Positions 1-8,002 of a DNA stretch of 64,000 bases are shown one piece after another (the first letter of the stretch is position 1; each line of letters starts with the position of its first letter). The position numbers and the translations under genes were made by a program. Source of the stretch: Streptomyces polyasparticus (GTDB lineage: Bacteria; Actinomycetota; Actinomycetes; Streptomycetales; Streptomycetaceae); NCBI RefSeq assembly GCF_014493765.1, contig NZ_JACTVJ010000018.1:186001-250000 (forward strand), written 5' to 3'. The notes under the pieces were generated by a model. It saw only the letters and a list, made by a program, of their open reading frames with translations. It made no database searches and was not told the DNA's origin.

Positions 1-6
1 TACCAG

Positions 7-35
7 GCGCCCCGGGCCGACAAGGCCCCGGGCGC
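7..35. terminator. Terminator hairpin of a gene left of the window
   Basis: A 12-bp GC-rich stem (7-18 with 24-35, one C/C mismatch) closes a 5-nt loop and is followed by a short T-containing stretch. It lies before the chorismate mutase gene, so it probably ends transcription of a gene outside the window. Confidence 0.6.
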
Positions 36-95
36 TTCGTCGTTTCCAGGGGCCGTGAGCGGACCGGGCACCCCACACCCCGAGGAGCCCACCCC

Positions 96-413
96 ATGAG
101 CATCACCACCGCCGCGAAGACCGCCCCCGCGCAGACCACGGCCGAGAAGACCGGCGCACGCACCGAGGACGCCGCCGAGCTGATCACCGGCGCACGGGAC
201 CGTATCGACGCACTCGACGACCGGATCATCGGTCTGATCCAGGAACGGATGGCCGTCTCGGCCGTGATCCAGGAGTCACGTATCGCGTCGGGCGGCCGGC
301 GCGTGAACCTGTCCCGCGAGATGGAGGTCCTCGGGCACTACAGGGACGCGCTCGGCAAGCCGGGCACCGCGCTCGCGATGACGATGCTGGAGCTGTGCCG
401 GGGCCGGATCTGA
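96..413 (+). CDS. Chorismate mutase, AroQ type
   Basis: Small all-helical chorismate mutase of 105 residues, which would convert chorismate to prephenate in phenylalanine/tyrosine synthesis in the cytoplasm. After a roughly 28-residue Thr/Ala-rich N-terminus, the sequence shows the AroQ signature: a first helix with ARDRIDALDDRIIGLIQER, then Arg/Lys-rich positions (SGGRRVNLSRE) and a last helix ending in CRGRI. The length fits stand-alone actinobacterial AroQ enzymes. The ATG follows a GAGGAGCC ribosome site at suitable spacing. It appears monocistronic, with a strong hairpin 240 bp downstream. It is not fused to prephenate dehydratase or DAHP synthase. Family assignment is secure; the in vivo partner, such as a DAHP synthase, cannot be told from here. 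Confidence 0.88.
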   Translation: MSITTAAKTAPAQTTAEKTGARTEDAAELITGARDRIDALDDRIIGLIQERMAVSAVIQESRIASGGRRVNLSREMEVLGHYRDALGKPGTALAMTMLELCRGRI

Positions 414-653
414 GGCGCGGACGGGGCTCGGATCTCCGTTCGGACCGCTTCTCACCCGTACGGCACCGTGACCGCCCGCCCCCGCGCTTCGTTGGTCCCG
501 GTGTCCGTGCCAGCCAGGGGCGGGCCCGTCAGAACCACGCGTGGCTCCGCTGGAGCGATGAGACGTACGGACCGCTTACGCGTCCTGCGTCGTGGGACCT
601 CGCTCCAGTCAGTGACCGGTCGGCAGGGGACAGCAGCCCGGTCACGGTGAAGA

Positions 654-687
654 TCGGCCGGCTCCGGGGACGCCCGGAGCCGGCCGA
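654..687. terminator. Strong hairpin terminator
   Basis: Perfect 15-bp GC-rich stem (654-668 with 673-687) around a GACG loop, downstream of the chorismate mutase gene. There is no T-run, as is usual for Streptomyces terminators. Confidence 0.7.
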
Positions 688-972
688 CGGTCCCCCTGTC
701 CCGCTCCCGTTCCCCGCCCCTCCGCTTCCTCCCCCACTTCTTCACGGCGTCCCGGCCCCCGACGCCGCCGAAACGGTTGCGCGGCCCTCTTGCCATCCCC
801 CACGATGCATAGAGGGACGAATCCCCAACTGCCGTACTGGACACGCTCATTGCCAAAGGTCCACACCACGTGCGCGCCAGCCGCGCGCCGGGTCGTGCAC
901 CGGCAGACCGAACCCGCGGCGCACACCCCCCGGCGCCGCAGCCCGGCACCGACGCTGCCCTGACGTCGGCGC

Positions 973-1024
973 CGACAGCGAAGGGCCCCCGAGGATCCGG
1001 ATCCTCGGGGGCCCTTCGCTGTCG
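973..1024. terminator. 52-nt perfect palindrome between convergent units
   Basis: Uninterrupted 26-bp arms meet at a central GGATCCGGATCC with no spacer. The palindrome lies 22 bp past the stop of the minus-strand surface-protein gene, so it is most likely its terminator, working in both directions. Confidence 0.75.
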
Positions 1025-1046
1025 TACGGGCTTCGGCCCGAACCGG

Positions 1047-2726
1047 TCAGGAGGTCCTGCGCCGGCGCGCGGTCACATAGAACGCACCGCCCGCGGCGAG
1101 CGCGACGGCCGCCGCGACCGAGGTCAGCAGGGCCACGGAGCCGGTCGAGGCGAGGCCGCCGTCGTCCGGCCCTTCGCTGCCGCCGTCGGTGCCGGAGGCG
1201 GCGCCGCCGGTCGAACCGCCCGTGTCCGTACCGCCGTTGTCGCCCTCGCCGGAACTGCCGGAGCCACCGTTGTCGCCGCCGCCGGTGCCGGTGCCGCCCG
1301 TGTCACCCGGGGTGGCCTCGTCGCCGGTGCCGTTGAGGACGATCCAGCCGTCGTCGTTGGCGGGGTCGGCCTCGTTGGGGTTGCCGCCCTCCCACTTCGG
1401 CAGGGAGATTTTGCCCTTGGCGCCCTCGATCACCTTGTCGATGCGCAGCTCGAACGCGTAGGCGCGCTCGGTGTTCTCCAGGAACGGCGTATCGGCCCAG
1501 CAGAGGTACTGCGCGGGGCTGTCCGCCTCCTGGCAGTTCTCAGGGGCCTTGGCGACCTTGGCGCCCTTCGGGATCTCGACGTAGAAACCGAACGGCTCAC
1601 CGCCCGCGCGCAGCGAACCGATCCACGCCGGACCGTTGTTGGCGAAGGTGACGGGGACCTTGACGGTCTCGCCCTGCTTGCCGGAGACCCGGGAGCCGGT
1701 CAGGTCCAGGTCGTACTTGCTGTTGGCGGGGAGGTCGATCTCGCCGGCGTACTTGCCGTAGCCGGCGGCGTCACCGACCGGCACCTCCTTGAGCTTGAGC
1801 TCCGGGCCCGTGCCCTTCGTGCCGCCCTCGACGCGGGCGGTCGCCTGCTTCGCGCCGAGCGCCGAGAACCAGTAGCCGAAGATGTCGTACGCGGCGAACT
1901 TCTCCGTCGCCACCTTGACGGGAGTCTCGGTGCCGTAGGCCTTGCCGGGCTCGAACTCGCCCTCGAAGGCGCACTCCACGACCTTGCGGTAGCGGATCAG
2001 GTTGTCCTTGTCCTCCTCCGCGTACGAGCAGTTGGAGTACGTCTCCGGGAAGGACATGCCGCGCGAGGCCGAGAAGCGAAGGAGCACACCGTCGGCCGAC
2101 ATGCTGCCGACGTTGCGGAACGCCAGCGGGGCCGCGTAGGTGTCACCGGCGGAGAACCCCTTGGGCGGCGCGGGCAGCTTCTTCATCCGGATCTCGGGGC
2201 CGCCCACCAGGACGTCGACCTCGTGCCCGGTGAAGGCCAGGCCCTCGCCCGCGCCCGTCACCTTGATCTTGCCCGTGTCGCCCGCCTTGGCGCCCGCGAG
2301 GAGGTCCACGCGGATGTCGTAGTCGGGGTTGAACTGACCGCCCGGGTAGAGGTCGTTCTCCTCGCACACCGCGGTCAGTCCGCCGGCCTGCACCGCACAG
2401 GGCAGCTTCAGCTTGGCGAAGCCCTTGAGCTCGGTGGCGTCGATCGTCACCGTGTACGGGCCCTGGTGGACCGGCGTCGGCTGCTCGTCCTCGCCCACCT
2501 CGCCCGGCGCGTTGAGCTGGAGCTCGATCTGCGGGTAGCGCTCTTCCTCGGGTTCGCCGTTGAGCGACAGGCCGAGACGCTCGGTGCCGGTGATGGCGAC
2601 CGGGATCGGCGCCTCGTCGGCGGCCTGCGCCAGGCCGGCGGTGCCTGCGGTGGTGAGCGCGGCGGCGAGCAGCACGGCCATCCCGGCGGGGCCGCGGCGA
2701 AGGGACTGCCTCAGGACAGGTCTCAT
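1047..2726 (-). CDS. LAxTG-anchored cell-surface protein
   Basis: Exported protein of about 559 residues. The N-terminus is a classic Sec signal: Arg-rich start, hydrophobic core, AxA-like cleavage region (AGLAQAADE) near residue 37. The middle is a set of beta-rich, Asp/Glu/Gly-rich segments with no catalytic motif that I recognise. From about residue 455 a long Gly/Thr/Ser/Asp-rich linker leads to a LASTG motif near 525-529, a hydrophobic segment and a TARRRRTS tail. This is the sorting signal used by Streptomyces class E sortases, so the protein should be covalently linked to peptidoglycan. The ATG at 2726 is preferred over the GTG two codons upstream because AGAGAG is then well placed. 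Function unknown; an adhesin or surface structural role is an inference. No sortase gene is in the window. Confidence 0.8.
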   Translation of the reverse strand: MRPVLRQSLRRGPAGMAVLLAAALTTAGTAGLAQAADEAPIPVAITGTERLGLSLNGEPEEERYPQIELQLNAPGEVGEDEQPTPVHQGPYTVTIDATELKGFAKLKLPCAVQAGGLTAVCEENDLYPGGQFNPDYDIRVDLLAGAKAGDTGKIKVTGAGEGLAFTGHEVDVLVGGPEIRMKKLPAPPKGFSAGDTYAAPLAFRNVGSMSADGVLLRFSASRGMSFPETYSNCSYAEEDKDNLIRYRKVVECAFEGEFEPGKAYGTETPVKVATEKFAAYDIFGYWFSALGAKQATARVEGGTKGTGPELKLKEVPVGDAAGYGKYAGEIDLPANSKYDLDLTGSRVSGKQGETVKVPVTFANNGPAWIGSLRAGGEPFGFYVEIPKGAKVAKAPENCQEADSPAQYLCWADTPFLENTERAYAFELRIDKVIEGAKGKISLPKWEGGNPNEADPANDDGWIVLNGTGDEATPGDTGGTGTGGGDNGGSGSSGEGDNGGTDTGGSTGGAASGTDGGSEGPDDGGLASTGSVALLTSVAAAVALAAGGAFYVTARRRRTS

Positions 2727-2907
2727 GATCACTCTCTTGTACGAGCTGTGGCCGCCGGGACGTGTGGGGATGGCGGTGCAGAAGTGACCAGTGAGGGGCC
2801 GGAGTGGTTGCCTCCGAGCACATCACAGCTTGGTGACGGCGGGGCACGGTGCCGGTTCGGAAGCCGTTCGGTGGCCGCCGGTCAGCCGCCCCTCCCCGAC
2901 GGCCGGG

Positions 2908-3966
2908 TCAGCTGCCGCTCGGTGGCGCCGTGCTCGACCTGACCACGAGCTCGGTCGCCAGCTCCACCCGCGGCGAGGCGGGTTCGACGGAGCGGGCGAG
3001 GCCCAGGACCGTACGGGCGGCCAATTTGCCCATGTCGGACAGCGGCTGGCGGACGGTGGTGAGCGGGGGCGCCGACCAGCGCACCTCCGGGAGGTCGTCG
3101 AAGCCGACGATGCTCATGTCCTCGGGCACGCGCAGTCCGCGCCGGCGCAGTGCCTCGATCGCGCCGAGCCCCATCTGGTCGCTGGAGGCGAAGACGGCGG
3201 TGGGCGGCTCGGCGAGGTCGAGGAGCGCGTTGCAGCCGGTGAATCCGGACTCGTGGTAGAAGTCGCCGGGCACGACGAGCGCGTCGTCCACCGGCACACC
3301 GGCCGTGTCGAGGGCGGCGCGGTAGCCGTCGAGCCGGGCGCGCGAGCAGAGCAGGCGCGGCGGACCCGCTATGAATCCGATGCGCCGGTGGCCGAGTTCG
3401 AGCAGATGCCGGGTCGCGGCCATCCCGCCGGCCCAGTTCGTGGCGCCCACGGTGGGAGCCTGCGAGGCGGGCGATCCGGCCGGGTCGATGACCACCAACG
3501 GGACGCCCAGGCGGTGCAGTTCGTCCTGCAGACCGGGGTCGAGCACCGAGGTCACAAGGATCACGCCGTCGGAGGCGCGGGCCCGCAGATTGGTCATCCA
3601 CTGCTGTGCGTCACCGGCCCGGTCGTGGATCGCGGAGACCACGGTGCCCACGCCGTTCTCGTGCGCGACCTCCTCGACACCGCGGATGATCTCCACCGCC
3701 CAGGGGCTGTCGAGGTCGTTGAAGACCAGGTCGAGCAGGGCCGCACGGTCCCCCGCCGCGGCCGTCCTGCGGCGGTAGCCGTGCCGGTGCAGCAGGTCCT
3801 CCACCCGGGCGCGGGTCGCGGGCGAGACATCGGAACGCCCGTTGACCACCCGCGAGACCGTGGGCACGGACACCCCTGCCTCCCGCGCGATCTCGGTGAT
3901 CGTCACCTTGGCCGGCCCGTCCGGGCCCGGCGTGACGGTCCTGGCCCTGCCGCTCTGCCCGGCCAC
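2908..3966 (-). CDS. LacI-family transcriptional regulator
   Basis: DNA-binding repressor of about 352 residues. The N-terminal helix-turn-helix (ITEIAREAGVSVPTVSRVVN, about residues 23-42) and the hinge helix region fit LacI/GalR. The rest is a periplasmic-binding-protein-like ligand domain with typical segments such as DGVILVTSV, GFIAGPP and VGFDDLPEV. I chose the GTG at 3966 because GGAGGTGGGGAAC sits just before it; an in-frame start at 4071 would add 35 Arg/Pro-rich residues before the HTH. The ligand is probably a sugar, but the neighbours (surface protein, lipoprotein) contain no sugar transporter, so the target is unknown. An inverted repeat lies upstream at 3993-4009. Confidence 0.88.
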   Translation of the reverse strand: MAGQSGRARTVTPGPDGPAKVTITEIAREAGVSVPTVSRVVNGRSDVSPATRARVEDLLHRHGYRRRTAAAGDRAALLDLVFNDLDSPWAVEIIRGVEEVAHENGVGTVVSAIHDRAGDAQQWMTNLRARASDGVILVTSVLDPGLQDELHRLGVPLVVIDPAGSPASQAPTVGATNWAGGMAATRHLLELGHRRIGFIAGPPRLLCSRARLDGYRAALDTAGVPVDDALVVPGDFYHESGFTGCNALLDLAEPPTAVFASSDQMGLGAIEALRRRGLRVPEDMSIVGFDDLPEVRWSAPPLTTVRQPLSDMGKLAARTVLGLARSVEPASPRVELATELVVRSSTAPPSGS

Positions 3967-3992
3967 GTTCCCCACCTCCGTCGGCGACGGAA

Positions 3993-4009
3993 TCCGAAAG
4001 GCCTTCGGA
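3993..4009. promoter_or_regulatory. Inverted repeat upstream of lacI-type gene
   Basis: TCCGAA-AGGCC-TTCGGA, a 17-bp dyad 27 bp before the proposed start of the LacI-type regulator. The position suits an autoregulatory operator. The assignment is inferred from symmetry and location only. Confidence 0.35.
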
Positions 4010-4034
4010 CACCGTCGGCAAAACCGTAAGCGAA

Positions 4035-4063
4035 AGGGGACCGGCCGCGCTGGCCGGTCCCCT
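4035..4063. terminator. Terminator of the lipoprotein gene
   Basis: Perfect 12-bp stem (4035-4046 with 4052-4063) and a 5-nt loop, beginning 20 bp beyond the stop of the minus-strand lipoprotein gene. Confidence 0.75.
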
Positions 4064-4083
4064 CTGCCCAAGGCTCAGTCGGC

Positions 4084-4788
4084 CTACTTGACGGCCTCGA
4101 GCCGCTTGATCTGCGCGTCCACGAGCTCCTTGGGCACCCCGCCCGTGCCCTTGCCGGACATGTCCGCCGCAAAGAAGACGGCCACGGTCGAACCGCTGCG
4201 GACGACGTTGAACGACAGCAGGCCGTTCTCGCCCTCCGACTGCGCCGACATCTTGTACGCGACCGCCTCGTCCCCCACCTCGGGGGCGGGCTGCGAGGCG
4301 ATACCGGTGTACGAGCCGGTGGAGTCGCCGTAGTTCTTGCACTTGTCCACGGCGGCGCGGACATCCGCGAGCACCTTCTCGGCGTCGGCCTGCTCGTGCG
4401 CGAGCAGCGCCGCGGAGGCGAGCGTGAACTCCTTGTTCAGACCGCCCTTGGCGATCCGCGCCTTGGGGGCGGGGTCGGAGGTGAAGCCGGTCATGTCGGA
4501 CAGCGGCTTGCAGTCGTCCGACACCTTGGCCGACTCCTTGGGGAACTCGTTCTCCGGGATGACCTCGAACTGGTAACCGGCGAGCTTGTCGATGATCGCC
4601 GACTTGAGCTGGGCCTCGGTGAGCGCCGGCGCGCCCTTCTTCTCGTCCCCACCCGACTGACCGGCACCGCCCTTGTCCTTGCCGGACTTGTCCCCACCGT
4701 CGCTGTCACCGCTGCACGCGGCGGTCAGGCCGAGCGTGGCGACTACGGCGGCCGCGACGACGACCTGGGACAGCTTGGACTTCTTCAC
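4084..4788 (-). CDS. Putative secreted lipoprotein
   Basis: Lipoprotein of about 234 residues. A short Lys-rich start, a hydrophobic core and the lipobox LTAAC near residues 21-25 predict processing and lipidation at the Cys. A Gly/Asp/Lys/Ser-rich linker follows (GDSDGGDKSGKDKGG). The mature domain of about 180 residues carries single Cys residues in SDDCKPL and VDKCKNYG that could form a disulfide, and ends EAVK. I do not recognise an enzymatic family; it resembles small actinobacterial lipoproteins of unknown function. GTG at 4788 is chosen because AGGTGGGG lies about 7 bp upstream. The upstream region is shared with the divergent surface-protein gene at 5050. Confidence 0.75.
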   Translation of the reverse strand: MKKSKLSQVVVAAAVVATLGLTAACSGDSDGGDKSGKDKGGAGQSGGDEKKGAPALTEAQLKSAIIDKLAGYQFEVIPENEFPKESAKVSDDCKPLSDMTGFTSDPAPKARIAKGGLNKEFTLASAALLAHEQADAEKVLADVRAAVDKCKNYGDSTGSYTGIASQPAPEVGDEAVAYKMSAQSEGENGLLSFNVVRSGSTVAVFFAADMSGKGTGGVPKELVDAQIKRLEAVK

Positions 4789-4931
4789 TTGGATCCCCAC
4801 CTGTTGTGTACGACTGGCGCGTCATCAAAGCGTTTGCACAGGCATTGCCGCAAGCGAGTTCGGCAACGATCCGGGATCGGGCGGGGAGGCGGACGGCCCC
4901 ATGATCGTTTGTGACTCACCCCACATAAGAA

Positions 4932-4962
4932 TCCTGTGAGTTCGGCACAACCATTCACAGGA
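4932..4962. promoter_or_regulatory. Dyad in divergent promoter region
   Basis: TCCTGTGA-N15-TCACAGGA, perfect 8-bp arms with centres about two helical turns apart. It lies between the divergent lipoprotein gene (start 4788) and surface-protein gene (start 5050). Candidate operator; the binding protein is unknown. Confidence 0.35.
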
Positions 4963-5049
4963 ACCACGGGTCAACCATGCGTAATCAACGGCCACACCCG
5001 CGACCGTCACCGCGAGCGGCCTTCCCCATACTTCGACGAGGTCAGTCTG

Positions 5050-6081
5050 ATGAAGCTTCGCCGCACGATGGCAGCCGCGGCCATCACCGCCGTCATAGCC
5101 CCTGCCGCCCTCCTTGCGGCACCGTCCGCGTTCGCGACGGACGAGCCGGCCGTGTCCGCGAGCCCGTCTGCGACCGAGTCGACCGAGCCGGCGCCGAGCA
5201 CGTCCGCGCCGACCGAGCCGGGCACCGAGCCCTCGCAGTCCGAGTCCTCGGAGACGACGACCGCGCCCGCGCCGAGCACGTCCGCGCCTTCGGCCACGTC
5301 GGATGCGGTCGAGTCCGAAGAGCAGAAGCCGGGCGACGAGGACGCGGAGGAGACCGAGGAGCCTGCCGAGGGCGAGCGCCCCTGGGAGTGCCCGGTCGAC
5401 GGGAACGACGAGGAGATCATCGGCGTCAACGACGCTCTGACGACGACGCTCACCAACCTGCCCGACACCGTCGTGGCGGGTACCGGCTGGAAGAACTTCC
5501 AGCTGCAGATGAACAACTCCGGCGACTCCGACATCAAGGGTGTCGCGCCGTTCGTCGCCGTGTACTCGGCCGACGAAGAGAACGCCTACCTCGACGGCTT
5601 CACCCTTGAGGTCAAGGACTCCTCGGGCGCCTGGAAGGTCGTCGCCGACAGCATCGGCGCGGGCGGCTACTTCACCCAGGTCGACCTGAAGGCCGGCCAG
5701 AAGCTCACCATCGACCTGCGGTTCAAGGTGGACGGCCAGGTGCCCGACTCCCTGGGCATCGCCATCGGCGCCGGTGAGTACTCGACCGAGGACGGCGGCT
5801 GCTGGGTCTCGGTCGACCCCAATGAGTACGTGTACTTCTTCGACATCCTCGAGGCCGGCTCGAAGCTCCCGGGCAAGCCGAACGACGCCAAGCCGCAGAC
5901 CGGCGGCAAGACGCCGGTCAAGGTCGACAAGGTGAGCGAGGTCAAGGACGTCACCGGCAACCTCGCCCAGACCGGTTCCGACTCCAACCTTCCCGTCATC
6001 GGCCTCATCGGCGGCATCACCGTCGTCGCCGGCGCCGGTGTCGTCTTCGCGGTGAAGCGTCGCCGCGGCGTCGAGGCGTAA
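5050..6081 (+). CDS. LAxTG-anchored cell-surface protein
   Basis: Surface protein of about 343 residues. Residues 1-28 form a Sec signal ending in SAFATDEP. A long disordered Ser/Pro/Thr/Glu segment (about 30-115) contains a repeated APSTSAP motif. A beta-rich domain follows (about 118-280, with ECPVDGNDEE at its start and GGCWVSVDP near its end, giving one probable disulfide). The C-terminus has LAQTG near 305-309, a hydrophobic helix and KRRRGVEA, the sorting signal read by class E sortases. Upstream in-frame starts back to 4936 would place non-signal residues before the signal peptide, so ATG 5050 is used. The function of the folded domain is unknown. It is the second LAxTG protein within 5 kb. 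Confidence 0.8.
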   Translation: MKLRRTMAAAAITAVIAPAALLAAPSAFATDEPAVSASPSATESTEPAPSTSAPTEPGTEPSQSESSETTTAPAPSTSAPSATSDAVESEEQKPGDEDAEETEEPAEGERPWECPVDGNDEEIIGVNDALTTTLTNLPDTVVAGTGWKNFQLQMNNSGDSDIKGVAPFVAVYSADEENAYLDGFTLEVKDSSGAWKVVADSIGAGGYFTQVDLKAGQKLTIDLRFKVDGQVPDSLGIAIGAGEYSTEDGGCWVSVDPNEYVYFFDILEAGSKLPGKPNDAKPQTGGKTPVKVDKVSEVKDVTGNLAQTGSDSNLPVIGLIGGITVVAGAGVVFAVKRRRGVEA

Positions 6082-6106
6082 CCACACCTCGTAGCACCAA
6101 GACCCG

Positions 6107-6144
6107 TTGAGGACCTGCGCTCGGAGGGGGGCGCAGGTCCTCAA
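6107..6144. terminator. Bidirectional terminator
   Basis: Perfect 14-bp stem (6107-6120 with 6131-6144) around a 10-nt loop, sitting between the convergent surface-protein and GMC oxidoreductase genes and ending 4 bp from the latter's stop. Confidence 0.85.
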
Positions 6145-6148
6145 TGCT

Positions 6149-8002
6149 TTACGGGGAAGGCGACACGGAAGGCGCCTGCGAGGGACGCACCTTCGGCATC
6201 CCCAGGAACGGCAGCCGCAGCGCACCGAACGCGGACTCGGGCACCACGGGCGCGGCAGGCGCCACCGGAGCGAGCCGCTCGTAGGCTGCGCCCTGCGCCG
6301 GACGCGGATCGGCCGCACCCTTGTTGGGCCACAGCGACATCGCCCGCTCCGCCTGCGCCGTGATCGTCAGCGACGGGTTCACGCCGAGGTTCGCCGACAC
6401 CGCGGCCCCGTCGACGACCGAGATCCCCGGGTGCCCGTACAGACGGTGGTACGGGTCGATGACTCCCGTATCGGAGGAGTCCCCGATCGGGCAGCCACCC
6501 AGGAAGTGGGCCGTCAGCGGAGTGCCCATCAGCTCACCGATGTTGGAGCCCGCGAAGCCGTTGATCTCCTCGGCGAGCAGCGAGGCCGCGCGCGTGGCCG
6601 CCTCGATCTGCTGCGGGTTCGGGGCGCCGTGCCCCTGCCGCGCGGTCAGCAGGCCCTTCCCGACACCGCCCGGTTTGCGGTACGTGGTCAGGGAGTTGTC
6701 CACCGACTGCATGACGAGGCCGATGATCGTGCGCTCGGACCAGCGGCGGTTGGACAGACCCCGCATCGCCTGCCACGGGTGGCGGGCGCAGTTCGCCAGC
6801 CAGGCGCGGACGCGGTGCGCGGAGTACGGGACCTGAAGGATCGTCATCCCGCCCATGGCGTTGGAACCCTTGCCGTAGCGCACCGGCTCGATGTGCGTGT
6901 CCGCGTCCGGATGGATCGAGGACGTGATCGCCACGCCCTGCGTGAAGTCCACCTTGGCCGCGCCGTGCCGCTTGCGGTAGCGCCGGTTGTCGGTCTGCGC
7001 GCCCACCAGGGCCTCGGAGTTGGTACGGGTCAGCTCCCCGAGCCGGTCCGAGATGCCGGGGAGCAGCCCGGTGTCCTTCATCCGGTGCAGGAGCGTCTGC
7101 GTCCCGTACGTACCCGCCGCGAGAACCACGCGCGGCGCGCGGAACACGCGGCCCGCGCCCTTGCGCTTCTTGTCGGTCGGCAGCGTGGAGACGGCGTAGC
7201 CGCCCCGTGAGTCCTCGGTCAGCGCGACCACGGACGTCATCGGGTGGATGACCGCGCCGGCCTTCTCGGCGAGGTAGAGGTAGTTCTCGGTGAGGTTGTT
7301 CTTCGCGCCGTGCCGGCAGCCCGTCATGCACTCGCCGCATTCGGTGCAGGCCTTGCGGGAGGGACCGACGCCGCCGAAGTAGGGGTCCGGAACCTCCGTA
7401 CCGGGCGCGGCCTTCGCCTGCCCGTCCGCGTCCTCGCCGTCGCCGAAGAACACCCCGACCGGCGCCATGTGGAAGGAGTCCCCGACGCCCATCTCCTCGG
7501 CTGCCGCCTTCAGATGGACGTCCGAGGGCGTCATCGTCGGGTTGAGCCGCACGCCCAGCATCCGCTTGGCCTGGTCGTAGTACGGCGCCAACTCGGCCTG
7601 CCAGTCGGTGATTTCGCCCCACTGCGGATCCTCGAAGAACGGCTTCGGCGGTACGTAGAGCGTGTTGGCGTAGTTGAGCGAGCCGCCGCCGACACCGGCG
7701 CCCGCGAGCACCATCACATTGCCGAGCAGATGGATGCGCTGCAGGCCGTACAGACCGAGGGCCGGGGCCCAGAGGTAGTTCTTGAGGTCCCAGGAGGTCT
7801 TCGGCAGCGAGTCCGGGGTGAAGCGGCGGCCCGCTTCGAGCACACCGACCTTGTAGCCCTTCTCCGTCAGGCGCAGTGCGGACACCGAGCCGCCGAAGCC
7901 GGAGCCTATGACCAGGACGTCGTAGTCGTACGCCACCTGCTCCCCGTCTTGCGCCACTTGCTCCCCGTCCTGCGCCACTTGCTCCTCCGCGGCCGCGCTC
8001 AC
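6149..8002 (-). CDS. GMC-family FAD oxidoreductase (cholesterol-oxidase-like)
   Basis: Flavoprotein of 617 residues that would oxidise an alcohol or sterol-like substrate. The FAD Rossmann motif VIGSGFGGSVSALRL lies near residues 32-46, with LEAGRRF closing the first fold. The C-terminal GMC signature is present (HFLGGCPIG, VVDGAAVSANLGVNPSLTI). An unusual CTECGECMTGC stretch near residue 220 holds four closely spaced cysteines, as in an iron-sulfur site; similar clusters occur in mycobacterial ChoD-like proteins as far as I recall. No Sec or Tat signal is evident. The extreme N-terminus contains a threefold EQVAQDG repeat. The GTG start overlaps the aldehyde dehydrogenase stop by 4 bp (GTGA), implying translational coupling and a shared substrate route, alcohol to aldehyde to acid. 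Confidence 0.85.
   Translation of the reverse strand: MSAAAEEQVAQDGEQVAQDGEQVAYDYDVLVIGSGFGGSVSALRLTEKGYKVGVLEAGRRFTPDSLPKTSWDLKNYLWAPALGLYGLQRIHLLGNVMVLAGAGVGGGSLNYANTLYVPPKPFFEDPQWGEITDWQAELAPYYDQAKRMLGVRLNPTMTPSDVHLKAAAEEMGVGDSFHMAPVGVFFGDGEDADGQAKAAPGTEVPDPYFGGVGPSRKACTECGECMTGCRHGAKNNLTENYLYLAEKAGAVIHPMTSVVALTEDSRGGYAVSTLPTDKKRKGAGRVFRAPRVVLAAGTYGTQTLLHRMKDTGLLPGISDRLGELTRTNSEALVGAQTDNRRYRKRHGAAKVDFTQGVAITSSIHPDADTHIEPVRYGKGSNAMGGMTILQVPYSAHRVRAWLANCARHPWQAMRGLSNRRWSERTIIGLVMQSVDNSLTTYRKPGGVGKGLLTARQGHGAPNPQQIEAATRAASLLAEEINGFAGSNIGELMGTPLTAHFLGGCPIGDSSDTGVIDPYHRLYGHPGISVVDGAAVSANLGVNPSLTITAQAERAMSLWPNKGAADPRPAQGAAYERLAPVAPAAPVVPESAFGALRLPFLGMPKVRPSQAPSVSPSP
7931..7984. repeat. 21-bp tandem repeat inside the GMC gene
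   Basis: Two full 21-bp units (7931-7951, 7952-7972) and a 12-bp partial unit encode EQVAQDG-type heptads directly before the FAD motif of the GMC oxidoreductase. The period is a multiple of three, so the reading frame is kept. Confidence 0.8.

Larger units (their letters stand above)
414..1046. other. Gene-poor gap with two terminators
   Basis: There is no convincing coding region between the chorismate mutase stop and the convergent surface-protein gene. The only clear structures are the hairpins at 654-687 and 973-1024. A 60-codon frame at 468-650 stops just before the first hairpin, but it has a TTA codon, several AGA/AGG codons and no third-position GC bias. Confidence 0.6.

Noticed and set aside
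468-650. 60-codon frame ending just before the hairpin at 654
   Set aside because: It has a TTA codon, AGA/AGG codons and no third-position GC bias, and no ribosome site or recognisable product.
870-2942. A 690-codon plus-strand frame opposite the surface protein gene
   Set aside because: It mirrors the codon structure of the real minus-strand gene. Its protein is Arg/Gly/Ala/Val-rich with no signal or family motif; high-GC antisense shadow.
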